Shown: piece after piece, positions 8,701 through 16,851 of the stretch | Layout: every line of letters begins with the position of its first letter | How positions within the stretch are numbered: position 1 is the stretch's first letter | Source: Bog-950 sp964493695 | Lineage (GTDB): Bacteria > Bacteroidota > Bacteroidia > Chitinophagales > LD1 | NCBI GenBank assembly: GCA_964493695.1 | Contig: CAZBPG010000006.1 | Span: 18,482 to 82,481 of the forward strand | Direction of reading: 5' to 3' | DNA length: 64,000 nt | Translations under genes and position numbers: made by a program | The notes under the pieces: model-generated | Told to the model about the DNA's origin: nothing | The model's database searches: none | What the model saw: only the letters and a program-made list of their open reading frames with translations

Positions 8701-9355
8701 ATCCATTATGTGTTCGGGCGACAGCGCGCGCGTTTGTGCTCCACCGGGATATGTTTCCTATTTATGGAATACCGGTGAAACCGATTCGTGCATTACCGCA
8801 AAACTTGCCGGCAATTATTATGTAACCGTTACCGATAACTCGAATTGCACGGTGGAATCAAATCATGTGTCTGTAAATGTTCATCCGCTTCCTCCGGTTT
8901 CTATCAGCGTAAATGGCGACACACTGGTTGCTTACAACGCGGTTACCTATCAATGGTATTTTAATAATTCTCCTATTAACGGGGCAACCTCACCTGTTTA
9001 CATTGCACAGCAATCCGGCTTTTATACAGTAGCGGTTACAGATAGTAACGGCTGTATAGCTGCTTCCATTCCGGTTGAAATAGGAACCGTTGGGATTACA
9101 GAAGAATCGGGAATGCTGCATCTGAATCTTTATCCCAATCCCGGGAAAGGGGTTTATGAGTTACAAATTTTGAATTACAAAGAAGGGAAGCGGCTAATGG
9201 CAGAAGTATTTGATGCAACCGGCAGAAAAATTTCCGAACAAAAAATCATTTCTGGATTTACTATAATCGATTTACGAAAAGCAATGAGCGCAGTTTATTT
9301 TTTGAAGATTTCTGGGGGCGCTTTTTCGGAAACAAGGAAAATAGTGAAAGAATAA
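5750..9355 (+). CDS. Large T9SS surface protein: DUF7948-like, SBBP repeats, PKD and SprB repeats
   Basis: A 1201-residue modular protein that starts within the stop of the preceding esterase gene (ATGA overlap). In order: signal peptide; a conserved N-terminal domain starting NLGQQHPNVLYSTELTGGALFMERD (about 30-250); beta-propeller-like SBBP repeats with phrases such as DATGNVYIFG and TYIGG (about 250-735); a PKD-like domain with YVWYFGNGDSSASAQPLYTF (about 757-823); two SprB-type repeats with SGNYSVTV...DGCSATATVTV (about 830-980); further Ig-like strands; and a T9SS sorting domain from about 1120 (LYPNPGKGVYELQI ... KIVKE). This architecture is typical of gliding/adhesion or surface-anchored cargo in Bacteroidota. 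The exact ligand is unknown. Confidence 0.85.
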   Translation: MNRLKSPFVVFATVFCFFTHASEPSQLKLVKNLGQQHPNVLYSTELTGGALFMERDALTYVFYNETDLAKIDEYLHHCDYLNPEKGACPLLRGHAYKVYFENANTSPEISEAGKLNGHYNYFFGHEESKWAGNVPLFKEVTYKNIYSGIDLKVYSAGTNPKYDFVVHPSANATDIVLNFEATNGLEIQNGNLKIKTSVTDIVEQQPFAYQIIDGVKKEVACNFHLSGSEISFQFPNSYNKQFDLIIDPVIIASTYSGTTYRAYAHTATYDDAGNIYSAGRAFSVNVNGSGAGYPATLGAFQTSHAGGFQDICVSKYNADASQLLWATYIGGSLQEQPHSLVVDANQQLYIYGTSNSANYPVTAGAYQMQNLTDNFGNHLNDIIVTKLNAAGAALIGSTYVGGRTENDGINWSSVQRYYGDYFKGEIVIDSTGNAYVASYTRATDFPATAGALQQTYSGGYQDGVIFKLNSNMTGLQWATFYGGPAEDACYSLKLDASGNIFVTGAISSNVLTNTSGTVHTGFIGGLFDAFISHISANGQTVLKSTYFGSVNEEQAYLLDLDATGNVYIFGATPNSSITATPGAYQGAMSRSYIAKLKPALDSVCFISTFNELAPTALMVDECNYIYAAGHGGLNTSIGTLSGLQTTIDAFQTGSGGFYLLTLEPDAVALKFGSYYGPADSHVDGGTCRFNKQGIIYHALCTDKTTLYTTANAFHTTNLSNDFDNCVFKIDFQAGKVKADALATVSGSNDTSAQISSCVSPLSVQFINHSVNAAQYVWYFGNGDSSASAQPLYTFSSNGSYQAMLVAKNSATCNGADTAYVNIDLGSSVQMNITAVNTTCNVNAGSASVQVTSGISPFTFLWSNGGTDSVMTNLASGNYSVTVTAADGCSATATVTVSSSNGVTLSATSTNTTCGNNNGTASVTVTTGAVPFTFSWSSGANTASLNNLSSGNYSVTVSDFNGCSATASVTVNTSSVSAAAITSDKSIMCSGDSARVCAPPGYVSYLWNTGETDSCITAKLAGNYYVTVTDNSNCTVESNHVSVNVHPLPPVSISVNGDTLVAYNAVTYQWYFNNSPINGATSPVYIAQQSGFYTVAVTDSNGCIAASIPVEIGTVGITEESGMLHLNLYPNPGKGVYELQILNYKEGKRLMAEVFDATGRKISEQKIISGFTIIDLRKAMSAVYFLKISGGAFSETRKIVKE

Positions 9356-10276
9356 CTACTGTATCCCTTCAAGAAACTCTTTAATGTCGTAATACGATTT
9401 CATTGCCAGCGGATGTACACCGGGCAGACTGAAGAACGAATGAAACAAGCCCGCATATTCTTTGTAATGCGCATTGTTTCCCGAATTTTTTAACTGCATA
9501 TAATACTTATAGCCATCATCAAGAAGCGGGTCGAACTCCGCTGTAAGCATAAACGAAGGAGCAAGTCCGGTAAAGTCAGTTTCGTAACAGGGCGATACTT
9601 CAGGCAAACACTGATCTTCTTTTCGTGGAGTATATTGCTCCTGAAACCAAAACATGGTTGGCTTCTCCAGCAAATAACCATATCCATTTCTCTCAATAGA
9701 CGGATTGTTCAACTTACCGTCAATCCAAGGATAAACCAATATCTGTGCTTTCAGCGGAATATTTTCCTTTTTACAACGATGTGCCATGCAGGCCGAAATA
9801 TTTCCTCCGGCACTATCTCCGGCAACCACTAAATCGTTCGGGTCACCGCCATACTGCCCGATGTTTTTTCTAACCCAAAGTATAGCGGTGAAGGCATCTT
9901 CGTGTGCCGCAGGAAAAGTATGCTCCGGTGCAAGCCGGTAATCAACCGATACTACTATGCAATCGTTCACCTTAGCCAATCTGCGGCAAACGTTATCGTG
10001 AGAATAGATTCCGTACAACACAAAACCGCCACCGTGGTAGTAAATAATAACCCGCTGATTTTTTGCTTCGCTGTTGCTGTAAATACGAACCAGTACTCCA
10101 TCGGCAGTTGCATCGGTTGTCTTAGCCACTTTCACCTTTTTGTCGAATAAAAGTGTGCCGAGCCATGCAGCACGGTTCGATTTCTTTCTCAACTCTGCAA
10201 TATTCTGTACTGCTGTAATGTCAACAGGCTTCCGGAGTTTGCCAAAAAGCAAAACGAGTTTAATTTTCCAGTTCAT
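9356..10276 (-). CDS. Alpha/beta hydrolase of the hormone-sensitive-lipase (HSL) family
   Basis: The 306-residue cytoplasmic protein has the HSL signature: IIYYHGGGFVLYG (HGGG at 81-84), then VVAGDSAGGNISA with nucleophile Ser155, an Asp in AEFDPLLDDG and a His in AGLFHSFF. DYRLAPEHTFPAA is also a family hallmark. HSL-type enzymes hydrolyse short-chain acyl esters, acetylated sugars or steroid esters. No signal peptide is seen. Its stop codon directly abuts that of the large T9SS gene on the other strand, so the pair is convergent without a spacer. Confidence 0.88.
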   Translation of the reverse strand: MNWKIKLVLLFGKLRKPVDITAVQNIAELRKKSNRAAWLGTLLFDKKVKVAKTTDATADGVLVRIYSNSEAKNQRVIIYYHGGGFVLYGIYSHDNVCRRLAKVNDCIVVSVDYRLAPEHTFPAAHEDAFTAILWVRKNIGQYGGDPNDLVVAGDSAGGNISACMAHRCKKENIPLKAQILVYPWIDGKLNNPSIERNGYGYLLEKPTMFWFQEQYTPRKEDQCLPEVSPCYETDFTGLAPSFMLTAEFDPLLDDGYKYYMQLKNSGNNAHYKEYAGLFHSFFSLPGVHPLAMKSYYDIKEFLEGIQ

Positions 10277-10318
10277 GGAATTGAAGATAGAAGAATCCCG
10301 CTTTTATACTGATCGCTA

Positions 10319-10855
10319 TCAGCCTGCTGATGCGCCTGGCTTTTCTGAGCGTTTAATCTGTTTCACTGCTTGCAAAAGTTCATTCAGGTTTTCTTGCTTA
10401 ATCGCATTGAATTCGGTGAGCATTTCTTTTTTAAGTTCAGGTGTAGGAGCAAACTGTGCACCCGCCTTCAGCAAAAATTTATCCCACCAGCTTAACTCTT
10501 TAAAAATTGATTTCCCTTGCAGGTAAAAGCATTGGCTCTGCGCCATCAATTCTTTCGAAACATTATCGGTAAAATATTTTTGCGTTTTTCCCTTCGCACT
10601 TGGTGGCGCGGCACCCACTATAAACAGGAAAAGTTTTTTACCCTTCAACTTTTCGCTGTTCGCTGCCAGCCAATCCTTCATCATTATCTTACCGATGTAA
10701 ATAGAGCTTCCGGCAATTACATAATCGCAGGAAGCGAGGCGGGCTTCGTTCGCATCTTCGCATTTCACAACCGGTATGTTCAATGCCTCTGCAATCCACT
10801 CTGCATACTGTTTAGCGGCACCGTAGCGGCTTTTGTAAATGACTATTCCGTTCAT
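10319..10855 (-). CDS. Flavodoxin-domain protein (HemG/protoporphyrinogen oxidase-like fold)
   Basis: The 178-residue protein begins with a flavodoxin strand and phosphate-binding loop (GIVIYKSRYGAAKQYAEWIA), and has the second loop YVIAGSSIYIGKIMMKDWL, as in flavodoxin_5 (PF12724). This fold binds FMN. The relatives include HemG-type menaquinone-dependent protoporphyrinogen oxidase, but many Bacteroidota homologues are uncharacterised, so no specific activity is assigned. The gene overlaps the upstream membrane-protein gene by four bases, indicating coupled translation. Confidence 0.75.
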   Translation of the reverse strand: MNGIVIYKSRYGAAKQYAEWIAEALNIPVVKCEDANEARLASCDYVIAGSSIYIGKIMMKDWLAANSEKLKGKKLFLFIVGAAPPSAKGKTQKYFTDNVSKELMAQSQCFYLQGKSIFKELSWWDKFLLKAGAQFAPTPELKKEMLTEFNAIKQENLNELLQAVKQIKRSEKPGASAG

Positions 10856-11331
10856 GGTTTACTTTTAAAGTTCCACAAATAATTCAAATCATCCTTCTTC
10901 CAAATAAAGTAAGCAGCAACGGATGCGATAACGGTGCAGGGGAAACCCGAACCGATTCCCAGCGGTGCAATGCTCATCAGAAAAACAACAGCACCGATGC
11001 AAGCCAACCTCACCCACCAGCCCTTCAGCAACATTCCTGCAGCAATACATAACTGCCCGAAAGAAATAAAGGTAACCATCAGTGTAATGTGTTCTTTAAA
11101 CCAGCCATTAATAAAGTCGCGGTAGAAACCAAAAGGCGTAAGTGCCGCATATTCAAGATAGGCTTCAGGAGTGTTGTGCGAAGTAGTATAGTTCATCCAA
11201 CAGGCCCAGCCAAAAAGCAACACAAAAAGCAGGCGCGCCAGTTTGGTTTTCCAAAGAGCAGCGAGCAGAATGAGAATAGCTGCGATGTTGGAGATAAGCA
11301 GGGGAATAAGATACTGTTTGAAAGCTTCCAT
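10852..11331 (-). CDS. Four-helix-type integral membrane protein, function unknown
   Basis: Starting at MEAFKQYLIPLLISN, the 159-residue protein has about four or five hydrophobic spans (for example LISNIAAILILLAALW, LLFVLLFGWACWM, LCIAAGMLL, CIGAVVFLMSIAPLGIG, CTVIASVAAYFIW) and ends in a basic tail. The size and the layout recall DoxX-like quinone-linked proteins, but I cannot confirm it. An upstream in-frame ATG at 11355 would add eight residues. It is followed with a four-base overlap by the flavodoxin gene, which suggests a shared redox role; this is inference. Confidence 0.65.
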   Translation of the reverse strand: MEAFKQYLIPLLISNIAAILILLAALWKTKLARLLFVLLFGWACWMNYTTSHNTPEAYLEYAALTPFGFYRDFINGWFKEHITLMVTFISFGQLCIAAGMLLKGWWVRLACIGAVVFLMSIAPLGIGSGFPCTVIASVAAYFIWKKDDLNYLWNFKSKP

Positions 11332-11479
11332 AAACCTGATTGTTTTCCGGCACAAGATTCGTTCAACGGGTTTGCCGGGAGACTGATTTAGGTCAGCCGA
11401 CAGAATGATTTTCGACTTTCACCTTGCACTTTACAATCTCCTGTGTAGTTTTCCGTCTTTAAATTTCAAAAACATATTT

Positions 11480-12922
11480 ATGGGCAAACTTATCAATGCT
11501 TTTACCGATGATGCTTTAGGAACTATGGACGCAGTGGCTGTAGCAGAAGCAATTGCGAAAAAGAAAGTGACGGTGCAGGAAGTAACGGAAGCCGCTATTG
11601 CGCGGGCCGAAAAAGCAAATGTTGATTTGAACGCCATCGTAATAAAAACTTACGATGATGCCCGCAACTACAACGCCTTGAAAAAAGATGGCGCCCTGTA
11701 TGGCGTTCCTTCTTTTATTAAAGACAACGAAAACATGCGTGGCTACCCCACACAGTTAGGTACCGGTTCATTCACCTCAAAAATTGCGAAGAAGAACAGC
11801 CGCTTCGTCAACCAGTTTCATTCTACCGGAACAAATAATTTAGGTAAAAGCACTTTGCCTGAGTTCGGTTTGATATGCAGTACTGAAAATGAACGCTGGG
11901 GCATCACCCGTAACCCGTGGAATACCGATTACACTACCGGTGGTTCTTCTTCAGGTTCTGCGGCTTTAGTAGCCAGTGGTGTTGTTCCTATTGCCTCGGC
12001 TAATGATGGTGCGGGCTCTATACGGATACCTGCCGCCTGTTGCGGGTTGGTAGGATTGAAACCAACACGGCACCGGTTAGTACCTATGGACGGCTCGGAG
12101 TTGATGCCTTTGCAAATTGTTTATGAAGGCGTGCTTACACGCACCGTGCGCGACACTGCAGTGTTTTTTGCTGCTGCCGAAAAGTTTTACAAAAACCCGA
12201 AGTTGCCGCAACTCGGTCATGTGCAGCACGCCTCCAAGAGAAAACTCCGCGTTATATTTTTTGAAAATCCTCCTTCCGGTAAGGGGGCACATCAGGATGC
12301 CGATGTCCATCGGGTGCAAGTAGAAACAGCCGAATTGCTGCGGTCGCTCGGGCATACGGTGGAACAGATGCCTGTACCTATTGATGTAGAAACCATGACC
12401 GAGCACTACCTGATGTACTATGGCTTTCTGGCGTATATGATAAGCCACCACGGCCGTTTGGTTTTAGGCACTAAAGTAAACCACGAAGTGCTGGAGCCGT
12501 TCACCCTTGGGCTGAGCAAAAAATTTAAGGATAATAAAATGGGGCTGCCACGAAGTATCAAGATGCTGCGCCAAGTGGGTGCCGATACCGAAAAACTTTT
12601 TGAGCAATACGATATCATTATGACTCCGGTGTTGGCGCATACCACTCCACAAATCGGACACTTCTCTCCCGATCTTTCTTATGAGGAAGTATCTAAGCGC
12701 GCGGTTGAGTTTGCTACTTACTGCGGACTGCAAAACATTACAGGCGCACCGGCCATTTCGCTGCCCATGGGTAGAACCGAAAACGGTATGCCGGTGGCGG
12801 TGCAGTTCTCCGCTCCTTTTGGTTTAGACCAGCGTCTGCTCGAACTGGCTTATGAAGTGGAAGAAGCAAGGCCTTGGAGGTTTGTTTACAACAGCAAACA
12901 CACACAGAACAGCGCCACTTGA
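11480..12922 (+). CDS. Amidase-signature family hydrolase
   Basis: Start 11480 (MGKLINAF) is preferred over 11405 because the amidase family begins with a short helix and the extra 25 residues look non-coding. The 480-residue protein has the Ser-cisSer-Lys signature: Lys81 in GVPSFIKDNENM, the TTGGSSSGSAALVASG glycine/serine loop at about 152-167, and nucleophile Ser180 in ANDGAGSIRIPAACCGLVGLKPT. The usual DGGGS is here DGAGS, a conservative variant. Family members hydrolyse diverse amides; GatA is one branch, but the lack of a gatB/gatC neighbour and the divergence suggest a general amidase. It ends flush against the convergent acyltransferase gene. Confidence 0.88.
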   Translation: MGKLINAFTDDALGTMDAVAVAEAIAKKKVTVQEVTEAAIARAEKANVDLNAIVIKTYDDARNYNALKKDGALYGVPSFIKDNENMRGYPTQLGTGSFTSKIAKKNSRFVNQFHSTGTNNLGKSTLPEFGLICSTENERWGITRNPWNTDYTTGGSSSGSAALVASGVVPIASANDGAGSIRIPAACCGLVGLKPTRHRLVPMDGSELMPLQIVYEGVLTRTVRDTAVFFAAAEKFYKNPKLPQLGHVQHASKRKLRVIFFENPPSGKGAHQDADVHRVQVETAELLRSLGHTVEQMPVPIDVETMTEHYLMYYGFLAYMISHHGRLVLGTKVNHEVLEPFTLGLSKKFKDNKMGLPRSIKMLRQVGADTEKLFEQYDIIMTPVLAHTTPQIGHFSPDLSYEEVSKRAVEFATYCGLQNITGAPAISLPMGRTENGMPVAVQFSAPFGLDQRLLELAYEVEEARPWRFVYNSKHTQNSAT

Positions 12923-13558
12923 TTATTCTCCATTCAACTGTTTGGTAATTGTAGTTTTTGACTTTTCCATGTTTGCTACGTTCACCTGAACCGGTTCACC
13001 AACATGAACCGTAATTTCAGAAAACAGGGCAGGAACAAATTTTCTATCCCATCCTCCTAATCGCGTTGACCGATTACAGGAAAACCGTAAGGGAATAACC
13101 GGTAGGTGTGCATCGCGGCTCATAAAAAGCACTCCCGGCTTCAGTTCCTGCGGGGGACCCGCAGGGCCATCGGCTGCTACCACGGTAGAGTACCCATCCC
13201 TCAAATAGTCAATCACCTTTTCAAGCGCTGCCTTACCACTGTTACCGCTGCTACCAAGGCAGATGTGCTTTACACCGGTAAGGCGCAGTAACACATGCAC
13301 GGGTTTCATGTACCAGGCGGGGTGGTTCATCCACACTTGTTTCTCCACTTTCGGGAAAACAGTGAAATAGAATAGAAGGTCTTTGTGCCAGATACAATAC
13401 ACAACTGCTGTATGCCTTGATATGGAGGCTCCGGTAAATTTTACTTTACATGTTGCGTGCATCAGCCGCGAATACACATAAAGGAAGTATCCGGCAATGT
13501 AGCCAAAACACAAAAAGAAAGGTTTTAAATACCAGGGAACATTATCTACACGAAACAC
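12923..13558 (-). CDS. DUF374/LPLAT-type acyltransferase
   Basis: The 211-residue protein has an N-terminal hydrophobic segment (YLKPFFLCFGYIAGYFLYV) and the DUF374 core. WHKDLLFY carries the acyltransferase His/Asp pair (HxxD-like), CLGSSGNSGKAALEKV the substrate loop, and VVAADGPAGPPQELKPGVLFMSR the strongly conserved DGPxGP block. This family is related to lysophospholipid and LpxL-type acyltransferases and is thought to acylate lipids in the inner membrane. The natural acceptor is not known. There is no spacer to the convergent amidase gene. Confidence 0.82.
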   Translation of the reverse strand: MFRVDNVPWYLKPFFLCFGYIAGYFLYVYSRLMHATCKVKFTGASISRHTAVVYCIWHKDLLFYFTVFPKVEKQVWMNHPAWYMKPVHVLLRLTGVKHICLGSSGNSGKAALEKVIDYLRDGYSTVVAADGPAGPPQELKPGVLFMSRDAHLPVIPLRFSCNRSTRLGGWDRKFVPALFSEITVHVGEPVQVNVANMEKSKTTITKQLNGE

Positions 13559-13779
13559 CGGGCGAAAGTAAGAAAGAGATGTTAGACTCTTATGAAGCGG
13601 TTGAGGCGGAGTTAACGGTAAAAACGGTGAGTTACGATGCTTTTGTCGCTATATCAACTATCATGTACAGTTCCCTGCTGGAGTAGTTGGTTTTGTGTTG
13701 ATGCCTGTCACCTTTCCTGCTGACTTAACTCATTTCGCAGCAAATGCATCCTCTGCTCATTTGCATGAAATTCATCCGC

Positions 13780-15027
13780 ATGAAAAAGTTAAGTTTTATA
13801 GGCTTGCTGATAGCCTTATTGTTTACTGCCGGTTGTAAGAAAGAAGATGATTTAGATAATGACGATGAAGATATTACCGGCACCCCGGTGATGATCTTGG
13901 GCGAAGTGGATATGGCTGCTACACAAGCCGCTAAAGTCCTTGCCCTGTCTTCTACCGACCGGTACAAGATTGCTGACATTACCAATAACCGTTTCAGCAT
14001 TGAGTTGGATAACGGCAAACCCTGGGGGCTTATCTTTCTGAACAGTGCTGAACAGCCCTTAGGTTTTCTTTCGCTGGGCAATGGCATAGAAACTCTTCCG
14101 CTGCATTATATAACTACCGGTGTGGACAGTATAGACCTGCAAACCATTACCCGCAACGGAAACATTTTCATCCCATCGCATAACCCGGTGGGCAATGAAA
14201 TTCCGCTGACAGCCGACCAGAAAGATGCGGTAGCCGGTACCGATGACTACTTGGCGATGCTGCTGAAAAACCCCGATGTAAACGGAAACGGACAGGTGGA
14301 TGCGCTGGAAGGAAAATTCTTTTCGCTGAAGGTTATCTTCTTCATTAAGCCGGGAAATTTTCATAGCGCAAACCTTACACCCACTTACGACCCGTATAAC
14401 CTGATTGAAGGCTATAAACTTTTCCTATCTGTAGAAGATAACAGCTTTCCCGAAACAATTTATTACACCGGTCCTGCCGGTTCACCTCTCTCCGGCACTC
14501 CTTCAGAGGGTTACCTGAGTTTCACCAGTCACCGGGTATATTCAACCCCTTATCAATTCAATGTGATGGACACCAGTTCTTACATTCCGGTAGCGGGGGT
14601 TTATACTATTCAATACAACGGGCAGACACTCACCTTTAATTTACCCGACCAGTCATACGCACTGAGCAATGTGGTTTATCCGTGGCCTGCACTTACCTTA
14701 AACGGTGATGGCACCATGAACAAACTGGATTGGAGCTACCAGACACCTTCCGGTACAACCGGTTTTGATTTAAGTGCCATTATGCGGAACATTTCCTTAT
14801 CGGTTGAAGGAACAGGTAACAAGTGCACAGACCATCAGAACAGCGACCGGTTGTATGACACCGGCCGTTTGCCCATAAGCACTACTTCGCATACTTTCAG
14901 TTGTCAGAACATTGACTGGGGTGCCGGAACCATGTATCCGGGATGGAAACATGTTGACCGCCTGATGTTCGGATATGAAGACCACTACGATGCTACGTAT
15001 GTGGTGATGTACGAAAGGAGTTATTAG
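13780..15027 (+). CDS. Lipoprotein of unknown function with a calcium-loop-like motif
   Basis: The start at 13780 gives MKKLSFIGLLIALLFTAGCKK, a textbook Bacteroidota lipoprotein signal (lipobox ending at Cys19, followed by acidic KEDDLDNDDED, a surface-export-like signal). An upstream ATG (13744) would only lengthen the n-region. The 415-residue mature protein is beta-rich and has no family I recognise. Residues around 166-177 read NPDVNGNGQVDALEG, which matches the spacing of a dockerin/EF-hand calcium loop (D-x-N-x-N-x-x-D). Monocistronic as far as can be seen. Confidence 0.75.
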   Translation: MKKLSFIGLLIALLFTAGCKKEDDLDNDDEDITGTPVMILGEVDMAATQAAKVLALSSTDRYKIADITNNRFSIELDNGKPWGLIFLNSAEQPLGFLSLGNGIETLPLHYITTGVDSIDLQTITRNGNIFIPSHNPVGNEIPLTADQKDAVAGTDDYLAMLLKNPDVNGNGQVDALEGKFFSLKVIFFIKPGNFHSANLTPTYDPYNLIEGYKLFLSVEDNSFPETIYYTGPAGSPLSGTPSEGYLSFTSHRVYSTPYQFNVMDTSSYIPVAGVYTIQYNGQTLTFNLPDQSYALSNVVYPWPALTLNGDGTMNKLDWSYQTPSGTTGFDLSAIMRNISLSVEGTGNKCTDHQNSDRLYDTGRLPISTTSHTFSCQNIDWGAGTMYPGWKHVDRLMFGYEDHYDATYVVMYERSY

Positions 15028-15033
15028 GTAGAG

Positions 15034-16230
15034 TTAACCGCCTTTGCGGATGTAATCGGTGGTGTGCGGGGGCATATAGTTCACCGGTCCGAATAAAATA
15101 AGCAGGCGGGTTTTCCAGTTTTTATTTTCGCGCAGTTCGTAGACAATGCGGGCAGGCCCGCCTAAAATAACACGGAAAGGATTCATATAAATATCCGGAT
15201 TGTTGGTCCAGCCTATGGCCGGTGGCTCTACCGGTGGCTCGGCAAACGTTCCGAAGATACGGTCCCACAGTAAAAACAAACCCCCGCCCATGTTGGCCAT
15301 CTGATGTTCTTTAGCCGAAGAGTGATGCACGTAATGATAAGCGCCATGCCCGCCAAAGAGCTGCGTTAAGAAACGCAGCACCGCATACTTTTGAATGAAC
15401 CGGTAATGCACCGTAGCGTGATTGAATATTTCGAAGTTGTACATGAGCAGGGACCAGATGCCCATTTCTAAAACAAGCGGCTGGGAGTAAAACAATTTAG
15501 TGAGCACGGCACCCGATAACACTTTTGGTATCAGCAGCACAAAGTCGAACGTAAACGCCAGCGGGTTGCCGATGGGATGAAGAAAATCGGGAAGGTGGTG
15601 AGGGGCATGCACCACATGCCACAGCAGGCGCGAAACATGCGTAAGCCAGTGCAGAAAGTAACCGGTGAGCGAATAGAGCGTAAGCGCCAGCAGCAGCGCT
15701 ATAATTTTTGAAGGAGCAACAAACAAAGTAGGAATGACACTGCTGATGCTGCCGGTTAACTGCGTTTCGGTGGCAGCAATAAAATCAAAGCCCTGGCTGA
15801 AACTGTGACCGGTTGCCAGATAAACAAAGCCACCCGCAAGCAACAACAGCACACCAATCAGAATAGTCATTAAACCCGAAGAGGTATACACCAGAATGTT
15901 GCGGTAAAACAAACCCCGGTCGGCTATTTCGCTTTTAATAAAGTAACCATACACCGAAACAAATATCCGCACGCCTATGGTAAACGGCAGCAGTATCATC
16001 CAGATGAGGAGGGCAGTGTTTTCTGTTTTAAGGAAAGAGGCACCGGCACCGGGGCTGAAGTATTGCTTTACCTCGGCAAGGGTTAAAAACTCGGCACCGG
16101 GCGGGGCTACCAGCATTTCGAAAAAAACGTAACCGGTGAGCGCGATGATGGTAAGCAGGGGCAGAAATTTTAAGCTGCGCGCATAATCGGCCGTTACTTC
16201 AAAATTCCAGAGTTGTTTCAGGTAATGCAT
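15034..16230 (-). CDS. Sterol desaturase/fatty-acid hydroxylase family membrane protein
   Basis: The 398-residue protein has several N-terminal membrane spans followed by the His clusters of the di-iron fatty-acid hydroxylase superfamily: HWLTH, HVVHAPHH, NHATVHYRF and GHGAYHYVHHSS in the second half (about residues 195-305). The enzymes insert hydroxyl groups into, or desaturate, lipids using O2. In bacteria, substrates include carotenoids, hopanoids, sphingolipids and alkylglycerols, so the specific reaction is open. It ends convergently six bases from the preceding lipoprotein gene and lies three bases after the small secreted-protein gene on the same strand, so the two probably share a transcript. 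Confidence 0.85.
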   Translation of the reverse strand: MHYLKQLWNFEVTADYARSLKFLPLLTIIALTGYVFFEMLVAPPGAEFLTLAEVKQYFSPGAGASFLKTENTALLIWMILLPFTIGVRIFVSVYGYFIKSEIADRGLFYRNILVYTSSGLMTILIGVLLLLAGGFVYLATGHSFSQGFDFIAATETQLTGSISSVIPTLFVAPSKIIALLLALTLYSLTGYFLHWLTHVSRLLWHVVHAPHHLPDFLHPIGNPLAFTFDFVLLIPKVLSGAVLTKLFYSQPLVLEMGIWSLLMYNFEIFNHATVHYRFIQKYAVLRFLTQLFGGHGAYHYVHHSSAKEHQMANMGGGLFLLWDRIFGTFAEPPVEPPAIGWTNNPDIYMNPFRVILGGPARIVYELRENKNWKTRLLILFGPVNYMPPHTTDYIRKGG

Positions 16231-16233
16231 TTG

Positions 16234-16740
16234 CTACTTCGGCATAACGGATTCTGCCAGTTCTTTTGCGGCATAGTACGAATACTCAATGCCGTAGTAA
16301 TCCCAGCCTTTTACCTCCACCTCGGCTTTCAGCACCACTTTGTGTGTTTCGTACTTGCCTGTAAGTTTTTCGTAATGCCGGGTGTCGCCAATGGCGTTGT
16401 AGCCCGACTTAAGTATGGTATGAACAATCTTTCCGTATTCCTCCTGGGTAACGGTAAAGTATTTTATTCCGAAAGTTTTATCGCCTTCGCTGCCTTTAAT
16501 AGATGACAGGTGCACAATTTCTTTGGTGGCTTTGTTCACCAGCTTCAGCTTGATAACATCCTTACCGCTGCTGCTGTCCTGCTTTACCACAAATTCCTTC
16601 TTCTCCAGATACTCTCTTACGGTTTTAATCGTAGCCAGCTTTTCAAAATCTTTCAGGTTTACGGTTTGAGCAAAGCTGCTGTTGGAAAACAAAAACAGGA
16701 AGAGGCAGTTGGTAATTATTGGTTTAAATGAGATACGCAT
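16234..16740 (-). CDS. Secreted/periplasmic protein of unknown function
   Basis: A 168-residue protein with a signal peptide (hydrophobic ITNCLFLFLFSNSSFAQ, cleavage near residue 25) and an alternating strand/helix mature part rich in Lys and Val. I do not recognise the family. It is the first gene of a two-gene unit with the sterol-desaturase family protein, three bases upstream of it, which hints at a linked envelope function. Confidence 0.7.
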   Translation of the reverse strand: MRISFKPIITNCLFLFLFSNSSFAQTVNLKDFEKLATIKTVREYLEKKEFVVKQDSSSGKDVIKLKLVNKATKEIVHLSSIKGSEGDKTFGIKYFTVTQEEYGKIVHTILKSGYNAIGDTRHYEKLTGKYETHKVVLKAEVEVKGWDYYGIEYSYYAAKELAESVMPK

Positions 16741-16825
16741 GGGGCAAAGAAATGAAAAGCGAATTAAAAAATATCATCTCCATGAAAACGAAAGTAAAAC
16801 GCAGGTAACATGATATGGCGATTTA

Positions 16826-16833
16826 TATTTTTG
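16826..16833 (+). promoter_or_regulatory. Possible Bacteroidota -7 promoter element
   Basis: The octamer TATTTTTG matches the TAnnTTTG -7 consensus of Bacteroidota sigma-A promoters and lies 18 bases before the ATG at 16852. A convincing TTTG at -33 is not seen, so this is a half-promoter match only. Confidence 0.35.
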
Positions 16834-16851
16834 TTCCCCAAAAACACAGAA

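Noticed and set aside
11405..11479. Upstream extension of the amidase start
   Set aside because: The extra 25 codons (IFDFHLALYNLLCSFP...) are not part of the amidase fold and lie where the promoter should be.
13450..13686. 78-codon plus-strand frame across the start of the LPLAT gene
   Set aside because: It overlaps the conserved N-terminal part of the DUF374 acyltransferase gene on the other strand, has no recognisable features and no promoter.
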